A stretch of DNA of 64,000 bases from NCBI RefSeq assembly GCF_003985145.1, contig NZ_ML133530.1:62001-126000 (forward strand). The letters run 5' to 3'. The stretch is from Rhizobium anhuiense. GTDB lineage: Bacteria > Pseudomonadota > Alphaproteobacteria > Rhizobiales > Rhizobiaceae. The translations under genes were made by a program, and so were the position numbers. This document shows, piece after piece, positions 42,135-50,674 of this stretch (positions are counted from its first letter, which is position 1; the number at the start of each line of letters is the position of its first letter). The notes under the pieces are model-generated. The model made no database searches. It saw nothing but the letters and a program-made list of their open reading frames with translations, and had not been told where the DNA came from.

Positions 42135-43198
42135 CGCTGATTGTCGAGGCAAAACAGAAGCTTGGCGCCTTTTCGCTCGATGCCGCCTTCACCTCCGAGC
42201 GTGGCGTCACCGCGCTGTTCGGCCGTTCCGGTTCCGGCAAGACCGCGATGATCCGCATCATCGCCGGCCTCGCGCGCCCGGACGCAGGCCGCGTCGCCCT
42301 TGACGGCGAGGCCCTGACCGACACCGCAACCGGCATCTTCATCCCGAAACATCGCCGCCGTTTCGGTTATGTCTTCCAGGAGGCGCGGCTTTTCCCGCAT
42401 CTCAGCGTTCGCGCCAATCTCTCCTACGGCCGCTGGTTCGCGGCGAGAACGGCAGGCAGTGAGAGCTTCGATCGCATCGTCGACCTGCTCGGCATCGAGA
42501 CGCTGCTGGCGCGCAGCCCCGCGAAACTCTCCGGCGGCGAGAAGCAACGCGTCGCCATCGGCCGCGCGCTTCTCTCCTCGCCCCGCCTGCTGCTGATGGA
42601 CGAGCCGCTCGCCGCCCTCGACGAGGCGCGCAAGGCTGAGATTCTGCCTTATCTGGAACGTTTGCGCGACGAGACCGACATCCCGATCGTCTATGTCAGC
42701 CATTCGATCGCAGAGGTGGCGCGGCTGGCAAACCATGTCGTCGTCATACGCGACGGCAAGGTGGAAGCGACCGGTTCCGCCATCGACATATTGAGCCGTC
42801 CGTCAACCTCCGCCGATCGGCGCGAGGCGGGCGCGCTACTCGAAGGCACCGTGGAAAGCTTCGATCCGCTTCACCGCCTGTCGACCGTCGCGCTGAAATC
42901 CTGCCGGCTCCATATTCCGGGTGCGGCCCTTGCGCCCGGCAAATCGGTCCGCATCCGCATTCCCTCCCGCGATGTCATGTTGGCGACCGCAAAGCCGGAG
43001 GGGCTCAGCGCGCTGAATATCCTGGAAGCAAGGATAGAGCAGATATCGCCGGCCGAGGACGGAACGGTGGAAATCCGGCTCGATTGCGGCGGCGATATCA
43101 TTCTTTCCCGGATCACGACGCTCTCCTGCGAGCGCCTCGATCTTCGGCCGGGAAGGGCGGTCTTCGCCGTCATCAAGACGGTTGCCCTGGAGGCCTGA
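42131..43198 (+). CDS. modC: Molybdate ABC transporter ATPase ModC
   Basis: The 355-residue ATPase has Walker A GRSGSGKTAMI, the signature LSGGEKQRVAIGRAL, Walker B LLLMDEPLAALDEA and VSHSIAEV. The C-terminal third (residues about 290-355, from LNILEARIEQI) is a MOP/TOBE domain that senses oxyanion. The ATPase-TOBE plan separates it from generic ABC ATPases. Its TGA and the stop of the convergent regulator gene share the hexamer TGATCA, leaving no spacer. Confidence 0.95.
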   Translation: MTLIVEAKQKLGAFSLDAAFTSERGVTALFGRSGSGKTAMIRIIAGLARPDAGRVALDGEALTDTATGIFIPKHRRRFGYVFQEARLFPHLSVRANLSYGRWFAARTAGSESFDRIVDLLGIETLLARSPAKLSGGEKQRVAIGRALLSSPRLLLMDEPLAALDEARKAEILPYLERLRDETDIPIVYVSHSIAEVARLANHVVVIRDGKVEATGSAIDILSRPSTSADRREAGALLEGTVESFDPLHRLSTVALKSCRLHIPGAALAPGKSVRIRIPSRDVMLATAKPEGLSALNILEARIEQISPAEDGTVEIRLDCGGDIILSRITTLSCERLDLRPGRAVFAVIKTVALEA

Positions 43199-43576
43199 TC
43201 AGCCGCGCTTGCCCTGTTGCAGATTGCGCTTGCCTTCGAGCCAGGCGAGATCGTCGGCAAGGCTGGTGCGCACCGTCTTTTCCATCCGGCGGAAACGCTC
43301 GAGCAGTTCCTCGCCGAACGGCGTCAGCACCGCGCCGCCGCCCCTTTGCCCGCCGCGCTGCGATTCCACCACCTGTTCAGAGAACATCCGGTTCATCTCG
43401 CTGACGAGCAGCCATGCCCGGCGATAGGACATGTCCATCGCCCGCCCCGCCGCCGAGATCGAACCGGTCGAGCGGATGTGCTCCAGGAGCTCCATCTTTC
43501 CGCGACCGAGGCGATCCTGGTCCGGGAAGCTGATTCGCAGGACGGGAACGAGTGTTTTTGCGGCTGAGTCGGTCAT
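43199..43576 (-). CDS. ModE-type winged-helix regulator without molybdate domain
   Basis: The 125-residue protein is the N-terminal half of ModE only: LLEHIRSTGSISAAGRAMDMSYRRAWLLV is a LysR-like helix-turn-helix (given here across two helices), followed by GGGAVLTPFGEELLERF. The Di-MOP molybdate-sensing half present in E. coli ModE is absent. Such short forms occur in proteobacteria and may bind DNA constitutively or sense molybdate through a partner. ATG 43576 is chosen; a frame extension to 43672 lacks conservation. It is convergent with modC and probably acts at the boxes before modA. Confidence 0.85.
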   Translation of the reverse strand: MTDSAAKTLVPVLRISFPDQDRLGRGKMELLEHIRSTGSISAAGRAMDMSYRRAWLLVSEMNRMFSEQVVESQRGGQRGGGAVLTPFGEELLERFRRMEKTVRTSLADDLAWLEGKRNLQQGKRG

Positions 43577-43776
43577 TGAATCCAGAGATCGCGGAATTTT
43601 CGGCACTTTACGCTGCGGTATGGAAACTGTACACCGCCCGCCGGAAGCAGCCCGCGTGGCAATATTCTTCAATTCGGACGTTAGATCGGATTTTCGGCCG
43701 TTCCGTACCTTAGCATGTCTTGAAACATTAATGGTTTGATGCCTATCTTAACCATGATCCGGTCTCGATCGGATCT

Positions 43777-44229
43777 GTGTTGTGCATAGTTTGTCATTCC
43801 AGGAAAGGGAAAGCACTGACAACAGTACACGCCAAGGGAAAAACGCTCGCCGTTATCCCGAAGAGTGCGGAACGTGGCGCCGATGCCGCCGCCCGTGCCC
43901 TAGAAACCGTCCTCGCCAGCCTTGAGGACTCCAAAGCTGAAGATATCGTCACCATCGACATTGCCGGAAAATCGGCGCTGGGAGACTACATGATCGTCGT
44001 CTCCGGCCGCTCGAACAGGCATGTCATGGCGATCTCGGATCATCTGCTGACCGACCTTAAGGACGACGGCCTCGGTACGGCCCGCGTCGAAGGTCAGGAA
44101 GGCGGGGATTGGGTCCTGATCGACACGGGTGACATTATCGTGCATGTGTTCCGTCCCGAAATCCGCGAGTTCTACAACATCGAAAAGATGTGGGCGGCTC
44201 CGGATATGGATGAAGAAACACGGCACTGA
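43777..44229 (+). CDS. rsfS: Ribosomal silencing factor RsfS
   Basis: The product of up to 150 residues contains the Iojap/RsfS domain: ALETVLASLEDSKAEDIVTI, SALGDYMIVVSGRSNRHV and WVLIDTGDIIVHVFRPEIR. It binds L14 and blocks subunit joining under starvation. The start is uncertain: GTG 43777 is the upstream limit, and AGGAAAGGG fits a start near codon 14, but only CTG (43816) is there. The nadD-rsfS-rlmH association is conserved, though here mod genes separate nadD from rsfS. Confidence 0.9.
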   Translation: MLCIVCHSRKGKALTTVHAKGKTLAVIPKSAERGADAAARALETVLASLEDSKAEDIVTIDIAGKSALGDYMIVVSGRSNRHVMAISDHLLTDLKDDGLGTARVEGQEGGDWVLIDTGDIIVHVFRPEIREFYNIEKMWAAPDMDEETRH

Positions 44230-44347
44230 CAGGCAGGCCGGCATTCTGTCCGGCGCCTGAGACGTGGCATTGGCTGGCCGGAAAATATCACAAGCCGGCC
44301 GGTGGCGCAGTGTGCGCCCGATGTGCCGCATGAGCGGGAGCGGATGA

Positions 44348-44830
44348 ATGCGAATAGGTCTTTTTGCGGTGGGACGGCTGAAGTCCGGCCCCGAAAAGGA
44401 TCTTGTGGCCCGCTATCTCGACCGTTTTGCCAAGGCCGGCCCTGCCGTCGGCCTCGAATTTACCCGTGTTGCCGAAGTGGCCGAAAGCCGTGCCTCCAAT
44501 GCGGAAACCCGCAAGCGTGAAGAGGCGGCGATGCTTTTGAAATCGCTTGCCGATGGCAGCATTCTCATTCTTCTCGATGAACGCGGCAAGGCGCTCGACA
44601 GTGAAGCCTTCGCAAATCTGCTCGGCTCCTATCGCGATCAGGGCAAACGCGAACTGACCATCGCGATCGGCGGCGCCGACGGCCTCGATCCCTCCCTGTA
44701 CGATCGTGCCGACGCCACGCTGTGTCTTGGCAAGATGACCTGGCCGCACCAGCTGGTGCGCACGCTGATCGCCGAACAGCTCTACCGCGCCGTTACCATC
44801 CTGTCCGGCCACCCCTATCACCGCGTCTGA
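44348..44830 (+). CDS. rlmH: 23S rRNA (pseudouridine1915-N3)-methyltransferase RlmH
   Basis: The 160-residue SPOUT enzyme methylates pseudouridine 1915 in helix 69 using S-adenosylmethionine. The family pattern is clear: MRIGLFAVGRLKSGPE, LLDERGKALDSEAFA, TIAIGGADGLDPSL (knot) and the C-terminal PHQLVRTLIAEQLYRA with GHPYHR. ATG 44348 follows a weak ribosome site. It lies 118 bp after rsfS, the usual partner, and is the length expected. Confidence 0.95.
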   Translation: MRIGLFAVGRLKSGPEKDLVARYLDRFAKAGPAVGLEFTRVAEVAESRASNAETRKREEAAMLLKSLADGSILILLDERGKALDSEAFANLLGSYRDQGKRELTIAIGGADGLDPSLYDRADATLCLGKMTWPHQLVRTLIAEQLYRAVTILSGHPYHRV

Positions 44831-44976
44831 TGCCGCGGCGGCCCAATGCGTCGCCCAGCGCGTCGTAATGTCACGCAGCCGTGTTTGCTTGGACACTCGC
44901 TGTCCGTCGAACGTTCTGGCAAAGCGCGCCAAATCAGCTTAGTCTTCGCGCGATTTGAGAAAGTGCCCCAACACGC

Positions 44977-46407
44977 ATGACGAGAGCATCCACCAGGCGA
45001 CACCGCATGATCCTGCCGGCTATCGCGGCCGGTGTCGGTGTGGCGGTGATTGTCGTGTCGGCAAATCCGTTCATCGTCCGGGCGCAGGAAGCCGCCCCCG
45101 AAGCGGCACAATCCGCACCGCAGCCGGCAGCCGAGCCGCCACCGCCCGATCCCGCCGCCGAACTTGCCGCCAAGCGTGATCAGACCCGAGCCGAACTCGA
45201 AACCCTGTCGAAGACCATCAGTCTCTCCACCGACAAGGTGAGCGCGCTTCGCCGGAGCATTGCCGATCTGGAAAAGAGCACGGAGAGCATCCGCCAGGCG
45301 CTGATCGATTCCGCCGCACGCCGCAAGGCGCTTGAAAGGCAGATCCTCGAAAGCGAGAAGAAGCTTGCCGGTCTCGGCGTCAAGGAGGATGGCATCCGCC
45401 GTTCCCTGCATGAGCGCCGCGGCCTTCTGGCCGAGGTGCTGGCAGCACTCCAGCGCATGGGCCGCAACCCGCCGCCCGCTTTGCTCGTCACCCCCGATGA
45501 CGCGCTCGCATCGGTGCGGAGCGCCATTCTGCTCGGCGCGGTCGTGCCCGGCATCCGCAAGGAGACCGACAAACTTGCCGCAGACCTCGCAAACCTCGCC
45601 GCATTGCAAACCGCAAGCGCCGCCGAAAAGGCCTCGCTGACCGCGACGATGACGGATGGCATCGAGGAGGAGCGGCGCATGGACCTGCTGCTTGCCGAAA
45701 ACGACAAGCTCAGCCGCAACAATGCCGCCGAACTCGCAGCCGAGAGAAGACGCTCCGAAGAGCTGGCGGGCAAGGCGACGAGCCTTGAAGGCCTTGTCGC
45801 CTCGATGGAATCCGAGATCGCTTCGGTGCGGGACGCTGCCGCCGCCGCCCGCCAGGCGGAGGAGAACCGCAGGCTTATGACGGACGAGCAGCGCGCTCAG
45901 GCCAGGGCGCTCGCCGACAGCGGCGTGCCTGATAAAAACCGCATTGCGCCCGCATATCCCTTCGGAGAATTGAAGGCGAAATTGGAGGTGCCCGTTGCGG
46001 GCGATATCCTGCGCCAGTTCGGCGATGCCGACGGCACCGGACACGAGGCCATGGGAATGACGGTCGCCACCAATCCGGAGACGGTGGTGACGGCGCCTGC
46101 GGATGGCCTGGTGGTTTTCGCCGGCGCGTTCCGCAGTTACGGCCAGATGATTATCCTCGACGTGGGCGATGGATATCACCTGGTTCTCTCGGGAATGGAT
46201 ACGATCAATACCCGTCAGGGAAAGTTCGTTTTCTCCGGCGAGCCGCTTGCCGTGATGGGCGCAAAAAGAGTGGCAAGCGCAACTGCATTGGCGCTGGAAA
46301 CGGACCGGCCAACGCTTTACATTGAATTTCGAAAGGACGGTAAACCGGTCGATTCCCGGCCGTGGTGGACCTCCAAAGACACTGGAAAGGCACGCAATGA
46401 TTCGTAG
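44977..46407 (+). CDS. EnvC-type murein hydrolase activator
   Basis: The 476-residue protein has an N-terminal membrane anchor or signal (residues about 12-33), a proline/alanine-rich linker and long coiled coils (residues about 60-310). It ends with a LytM/M23 domain containing GHEAMGMTVATNPETVVTAP. The HxxxD and HxH zinc ligands of active M23 peptidases are not evident, as in EnvC-type activators that switch on amidases at division. It acts in the periplasm. The stop overlaps ctpA by 11 bases. Confidence 0.85.
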   Translation: MTRASTRRHRMILPAIAAGVGVAVIVVSANPFIVRAQEAAPEAAQSAPQPAAEPPPPDPAAELAAKRDQTRAELETLSKTISLSTDKVSALRRSIADLEKSTESIRQALIDSAARRKALERQILESEKKLAGLGVKEDGIRRSLHERRGLLAEVLAALQRMGRNPPPALLVTPDDALASVRSAILLGAVVPGIRKETDKLAADLANLAALQTASAAEKASLTATMTDGIEEERRMDLLLAENDKLSRNNAAELAAERRRSEELAGKATSLEGLVASMESEIASVRDAAAAARQAEENRRLMTDEQRAQARALADSGVPDKNRIAPAYPFGELKAKLEVPVAGDILRQFGDADGTGHEAMGMTVATNPETVVTAPADGLVVFAGAFRSYGQMIILDVGDGYHLVLSGMDTINTRQGKFVFSGEPLAVMGAKRVASATALALETDRPTLYIEFRKDGKPVDSRPWWTSKDTGKARNDS

Positions 46408-47719
46408 GGCTTCTCTTGTTCTGGTCGGCGCATTGATGGGTGCGACCGCAATGAGCGTCATTTACTCGGCGGGTGTGCCGGCAGAAGCGGCCGGATCCTC
46501 TACATACAAGGAACTTTCGGTTTTCGGCGATGTCTTCGAGCGCGTGCGTGCGCAATACGTGACGCCGCCGGCCGAAGACAAGCTGATCGAGAACGCCATC
46601 AACGGCATGCTCTCCTCTCTCGATCCGCATTCGAGCTACATGAATGCGAAGGACGCCGAGGACATGCGCACCCAGACCAAGGGTGAGTTCGGCGGTCTCG
46701 GCATCGAAGTCACGATGGAAGACGAACTCGTCAAGGTCATCACCCCCATCGATGATACGCCCGCCGCCAAGGCCGGTGTTCTCGCCGGTGACTATATCTC
46801 CGAGATCGACGGCCAGTCCGTGCGCGGCCTGAAGCTGGAGGACGCCGTCGAGAAGATGCGCGGCGCCGTCAACACGCCGATCAAGCTAACGCTGATCCGC
46901 AAGGGCGCCGATAAGCCGATCGAACTGACGATCGTCCGTGACGTCGTCGCCGTCCAGGCAGTCAAGTCGCGTGTCGAGGACGATGTCGGTTATCTCCGCA
47001 TCATCTCCTTCACCGAGAAGACCTATCCCGACATGGAAAAGGCGATCAAGAAGATCAAGGACACCGTTCCGGCTGACAAGCTGAAGGGTTATGTTCTCGA
47101 CCTGCGCCTCAATCCGGGCGGCCTGCTCGACCAGGCGATCAACGTCTCCGATGCCCTGCTGCAGCGCGGCGAGGTCGTTTCGACCCGCGGCCGCAATCCG
47201 GATGAAACCCGCCGCTTCAATGCCGGCCCGGGCGACCTGACGGATGGCAAGCCGGTGATCGTGCTGATCAATGGCGGTTCGGCTTCCGCATCGGAAATCG
47301 TCGCCGGCGCTCTTCAGGATCTGCGCCGTGCCACCATTCTCGGCACGCGCTCTTTCGGCAAGGGCTCCGTCCAGACGATCATCCCGCTCGGCGAAAACGG
47401 CGCGCTGCGCCTGACCACGGCGCTCTATTACACGCCGTCGGGCCGCTCGATCCAGGGTACCGGCATCACGCCCGACATCAAGGTCGAGGAGCCGCTGCCG
47501 GAGGAACTGCAGGGCAAGATGGTGACCGAAGGCGAATCCAGCCTGCGCGGCCACATCAAGGGCCAGAGCGAGACGGATGAAGGTTCGGGCTCCGTTGCTT
47601 ACGTCCCGCCGGACCCGAAGGACGACGTTCAGCTGAACTACGCGCTCGACCTGCTGCGCGGCAAGAAGACCGATCCGGCCTTCCCGCCGAACCCGGACAA
47701 GGCCGTCGTCGCCAAGTAA
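46397..47719 (+). CDS. ctpA: Carboxy-terminal processing protease CtpA
   Basis: The 440-residue S41 protease is exported by an N-terminal signal (residues 1-30). A PDZ domain follows GGLGIEVTMED (about residues 95-180). The catalytic region has INGGSASASEIVAGALQD (serines at 295-299) and GTRSFGKGSVQ with the lysine near 320. Such proteases trim periplasmic proteins and affect cell-wall enzymes. ATG 46397 sits inside the end of the envC-like gene, so the two are coupled. A strong terminator follows. Confidence 0.94.
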   Translation: MIRRASLVLVGALMGATAMSVIYSAGVPAEAAGSSTYKELSVFGDVFERVRAQYVTPPAEDKLIENAINGMLSSLDPHSSYMNAKDAEDMRTQTKGEFGGLGIEVTMEDELVKVITPIDDTPAAKAGVLAGDYISEIDGQSVRGLKLEDAVEKMRGAVNTPIKLTLIRKGADKPIELTIVRDVVAVQAVKSRVEDDVGYLRIISFTEKTYPDMEKAIKKIKDTVPADKLKGYVLDLRLNPGGLLDQAINVSDALLQRGEVVSTRGRNPDETRRFNAGPGDLTDGKPVIVLINGGSASASEIVAGALQDLRRATILGTRSFGKGSVQTIIPLGENGALRLTTALYYTPSGRSIQGTGITPDIKVEEPLPEELQGKMVTEGESSLRGHIKGQSETDEGSGSVAYVPPDPKDDVQLNYALDLLRGKKTDPAFPPNPDKAVVAK

Positions 47720-47730
47720 TCGATCATCTC

Positions 47731-47760
47731 AAGGCCGGGCACCTCGCCCGGCCTTCCCTT
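47731..47760 (+). terminator. Terminator after ctpA
   Basis: AAGGCCGGGC and GCCCGGCCTT form a perfect 10-bp stem with a 5-base loop, followed by CCCTTTCT. The T run is short, so some readthrough into the next gene is possible. Confidence 0.75.
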
Positions 47761-47794
47761 TCTGCTGTTTCCCGGTTTTGGAGCGGGCGAAAAA

Positions 47795-48988
47795 TTGGGA
47801 ACGGACCTGCATGCGCCTTTGGGCCGCAACCGCAAAACCGGCAGCCGGCGCCCGGGTGTTCTGCGCCTGGGCCGCATCGCCGCCAGTCTCTGCCTTTTCG
47901 CGATAGGCGGCTTTTCGCTCTATACGGCATTTCGCGGCGATGGGCTCGAACGCAGCAAACCGCCTGCGGCCGAGCAGCCAGCAACGCCGCCTTCCCAGCC
48001 TCGGCCACCAACGTCAGCCGCCAACCAGGCGGCTGACGGCATGCCGCGCGCCGAGCCGCGCTCGGGCGCCAATGTCGAGCAGATGGTCACCGGTGACGGC
48101 TCCGTCGTCACCAAATACAGCCCGCGCCCGCGTGACGGCAGCGGGCCGGTGCTGGTCGATGCCATGCAGATCGGCCAGGATCCGCGCATGGCAGCTCAGC
48201 CGAATGAAGCATTGCTCGAAGAAACCCCCTTGGGCAGGCTTCCGATCGTCGGTCCGGATGGCCGGCGGCCGATGGATCAATATGCCCGTCCTTCGTCCGG
48301 CGCGCGCGGCGTCCGCATCGCCATCGTCGTCAGCGGTCTCGGGCTCAGCCAGACCGGAACGCAGCGCGCCATAGCGGACCTGCCGGAAGAGATCACCTTC
48401 GCTTTCGCCGCGAGCGGCAACAGTCTGCAGCGCTGGATGCAGGAAGCCCGCCGCGGCGGCCACGAGATCCTGTTGCAGGTACCGCTCGAACCATTTGATT
48501 ATCCGGCGAATGATCCGGGTCCTGAAACCCTGCTGACCACGAAGCCGGCCGCCCGCAACATCGAGAACCTGCACAAGGCGATGGGCGAGATCACCAATTA
48601 TACCGGCGTCATGAATTATCTCGGCGGCCGTTTCTTGTCGGATCCCGCCGCCATGGAACCCGTGATGCGCGATATCGGCAAACGCGGCCTGCTGTTCCTC
48701 GACGACGGCACTTCGGCACAATCAAAGACGGCGACGGTGGCCAAGGGAACCGAACTGCCTTATGCTTTTGCCGATCTGCAGCTCGACGGCCAGCTCGATA
48801 TCAACGCCATCCTGAAGAAGCTCGACGAGCTCGAGCGCATCGCCCGCAAGAACGGTCAGGCGATCGGCGTCGCATCGGCTTTCGATGAGAGCGTTGACGC
48901 CATCGCCAAATGGAGCGAGGGGGCCGCGATGCGCGGCATCGAGATCGTCGGCGTCGCCGCCCTTTCCAACGACCCCCGGAATCCTTGA
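47795..48988 (+). CDS. YibQ-family divergent polysaccharide deacetylase
   Basis: The 397-residue protein has a short basic start, one membrane segment (residues about 30-48), a proline-rich disordered linker to residue 165 and the YibQ (DUF610) NodB-like fold: RIAIVVSGLGLSQ, HEILLQVPLEPFDYP and LLFLDDGTS. The metal-binding residues of true deacetylases are only partly kept. The start is TTG 47795 with GGAGCGGG upstream. It follows the envC-ctpA pair, as in many alphaproteobacteria, and probably acts in the envelope. Confidence 0.85.
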   Translation: MGTDLHAPLGRNRKTGSRRPGVLRLGRIAASLCLFAIGGFSLYTAFRGDGLERSKPPAAEQPATPPSQPRPPTSAANQAADGMPRAEPRSGANVEQMVTGDGSVVTKYSPRPRDGSGPVLVDAMQIGQDPRMAAQPNEALLEETPLGRLPIVGPDGRRPMDQYARPSSGARGVRIAIVVSGLGLSQTGTQRAIADLPEEITFAFAASGNSLQRWMQEARRGGHEILLQVPLEPFDYPANDPGPETLLTTKPAARNIENLHKAMGEITNYTGVMNYLGGRFLSDPAAMEPVMRDIGKRGLLFLDDGTSAQSKTATVAKGTELPYAFADLQLDGQLDINAILKKLDELERIARKNGQAIGVASAFDESVDAIAKWSEGAAMRGIEIVGVAALSNDPRNP

Positions 48989-49023
48989 TAAGAATCCTTG
49001 ATAAGGATCCCTGAGAAGAATCC
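48985..49023 (+). repeat. Three tandem 13-bp repeats before rppH
   Basis: TTGATAAGAATCC, TTGATAAGGATCC and CTGAGAAGAATCC follow each other without a gap. The first begins with the stop codon of the YibQ-family gene, and the array ends 16 bases before the rppH ATG. Confidence 0.75.
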
Positions 49024-49039
49024 CCTAACGGAGAAAAAG

Positions 49040-49573
49040 ATGAGCCAGGCGACTGTGAAAGCCGAGGATCTGCCCTACCGCCCCTGCGTCGGCGTGATGA
49101 TCTTGAACCGCCAGGGTCTCGTCTGGGCCGGGCGGCGCATCCCCGACGGCAATTCCGAATATGACGGCTCGCCGCAGCTCTGGCAGATGCCTCAGGGCGG
49201 CATCGACAAGGGCGAGGATCCATTGGACGCCGCCTACCGCGAGCTCTACGAGGAGACCGGCATGAAGACGGTGACCCTGCTCGCCGAAGCGCGAGACTGG
49301 ATCAACTACGATCTGCCGCCGGCACTGATCGGCATCGGGCTGAAAGGAAAATTCCGCGGTCAGACGCAGCGCTGGTTCGCCTTCCGCTTCGACGGCGACG
49401 ACAGCGAGATCGCCATCAACCCGCCGCCGGGCGGCCACGAGCCGGAATTCGATGCCTGGGAGTGGAAGCCGATGCAGCAGCTGCCGGGGTTGATCGTCCC
49501 CTTCAAGCGCGCCGTCTACGACCAGGTCGTGGCCGAATTCCAGCATCTGACGACGCTGCAATCGGAAGATTGA
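49040..49573 (+). CDS. rppH: RNA pyrophosphohydrolase
   Basis: The 177-residue Nudix enzyme removes pyrophosphate from the 5' end of mRNA and opens it to RNase E. The Nudix box runs from GG at 53-54 through REL and EETGM to about residue 76; LWQMPQGGID before it and WKPMQQLPGLIVPFKRAVY after it are typical of the RppH/NudH subgroup. AACGGAG upstream supports ATG 49040. A triple 13-bp repeat lies directly before the ribosome site. Confidence 0.94.
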   Translation: MSQATVKAEDLPYRPCVGVMILNRQGLVWAGRRIPDGNSEYDGSPQLWQMPQGGIDKGEDPLDAAYRELYEETGMKTVTLLAEARDWINYDLPPALIGIGLKGKFRGQTQRWFAFRFDGDDSEIAINPPPGGHEPEFDAWEWKPMQQLPGLIVPFKRAVYDQVVAEFQHLTTLQSED

Positions 49574-49663
49574 TTGAGCAGGAAGACCGCTTCGGTTTGC
49601 GCTCGGCAAACGGGAGCAAGGTCCACGACAATGCCAGATGAAGAATATCGGGCCAGGTGAAGA

Positions 49664-49692
49664 ATATCGGCCGCCGATGGGGCGGCCGATAT
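49664..49692 (-). terminator. Terminator after bfr
   Basis: ATATCGGCCGCC and GGCGGCCGATAT form a perfect 12-bp stem with a 5-base loop, 12 bases after the bfr stop on the minus strand, followed by TCTTC. TGAAGAATATCGG also occurs twice as a direct repeat here (near 49639 and 49659). Confidence 0.6.
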
Positions 49693-49703
49693 CGGCAGGG
49701 GCC

Positions 49704-50189
49704 TTATTCAGCCTCGTCGGCGGAGTCGGCGTTGAGCTGGCCGTATTTGCTCTCGCCGATTTTCTCGAGCAGATCGATCTGTGTTTCGAGGAAGTCGATA
49801 TGACCTTCCTCGTCCGCCAGCAGCTCTTCGAAAAGCTTCATGGAGACGTAGTCGCCGGCCTCATGACAGATATCGCGCGACTTCTTGTAAGCCGTGCGGG
49901 CGTCATATTCGCCGGCAAGATCGGCTTCCAGCACTTCCTTGACGTTCTGGCCGATGCGCAGAGGTGCAAGGGTCTGCAGGTTGGGATGGCCTTCGAGGAA
50001 GATGATGCGCGCAACAAGCCGGTCGGCATGATGCATCTCTTCGATGGATTCGGCGCGCTCCTTCTTGGCGAGCTTGGTGTAGCCCCAGTCCTCAAGAAGA
50101 CGATAGTGAACCCAATATTGGTTGACCGCACCGAGTTCGAGGAACAACGCCTCGTTAAGCCGCTCGATGACCTTTTTGTCGCCTTTCAA
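49704..50189 (-). CDS. bfr: Bacterioferritin
   Basis: The 161-residue protein forms a 24-subunit iron-storage shell with haem between subunit pairs. Ferroxidase ligands Glu18, Glu51 and His54 and the haem ligand Met52 (IEEMHHADR) are all in place, and the length is exactly typical. The start is TTG 50189 with AGGAG upstream, which gives the family's MKGD start; a longer frame to 50213 adds residues not found in relatives. It overlaps the end of bfd by 35 bases. Confidence 0.95.
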   Translation of the reverse strand: MKGDKKVIERLNEALFLELGAVNQYWVHYRLLEDWGYTKLAKKERAESIEEMHHADRLVARIIFLEGHPNLQTLAPLRIGQNVKEVLEADLAGEYDARTAYKKSRDICHEAGDYVSMKLFEELLADEEGHIDFLETQIDLLEKIGESKYGQLNADSADEAE

Positions 50190-50466
50190 TGTCCGCTCTC
50201 CTGTTTTCCTCATGGAATTGTTTCAAGCGGGACATGAAATCAAATATTTCGGTCTCCGTCGAGTGGCGACGGGCGTGATATTCCTCGGTCGTCTGGATAA
50301 TGATGTCGACGACGTTGGGAAAACAGCCGCAGCAGCGGCCGCGTTTTTCCATGGCGTGGTAGACCTTCGCAGGCACGATAAGCTGCCAACAGTCTTCATC
50401 GAGAAGGTTGGTGATAACCTCCCGGATTTCCTTATCGGTTATATAATTGCAGCTGCAGACGAGCAC
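50155..50466 (-). CDS. bfd: Bacterioferritin-associated ferredoxin
   Basis: The 103-residue [2Fe-2S] protein delivers electrons to release iron from bacterioferritin. The cluster cysteines lie in LVCSCNYITDKEI and RCCGCFPN. The start is GTG 50466, giving the usual short N-terminus, with GGAATGAAG upstream. A C-terminal charged extension (residues 70-103) makes it longer than E. coli Bfd (64 residues). A TTGACA lies near 50527 on this strand as a possible -35 box. Iron control is expected, but no clear operator was seen. Confidence 0.9.
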   Translation of the reverse strand: MLVCSCNYITDKEIREVITNLLDEDCWQLIVPAKVYHAMEKRGRCCGCFPNVVDIIIQTTEEYHARRHSTETEIFDFMSRLKQFHEENRRADIERRQKGHRAA

Positions 50467-50674
50467 GTCTTCATTCCAAACATGACACTGACTATCGTGT
50501 TTTCTGCTAAAGAAGATGGTGGCTGTCAAGAAAAAATTCGAGCCCCGCATCATTGAATAACAGCGTCCGGATGAGACCCCATGCATATCGTCTAAAATTA
50601 TGCAGAGGTTTCAGGATGATGACGCCACAAGGCCGATGAAGACGCGCCGCATGCCCTGATCGGGTGACGCTATT

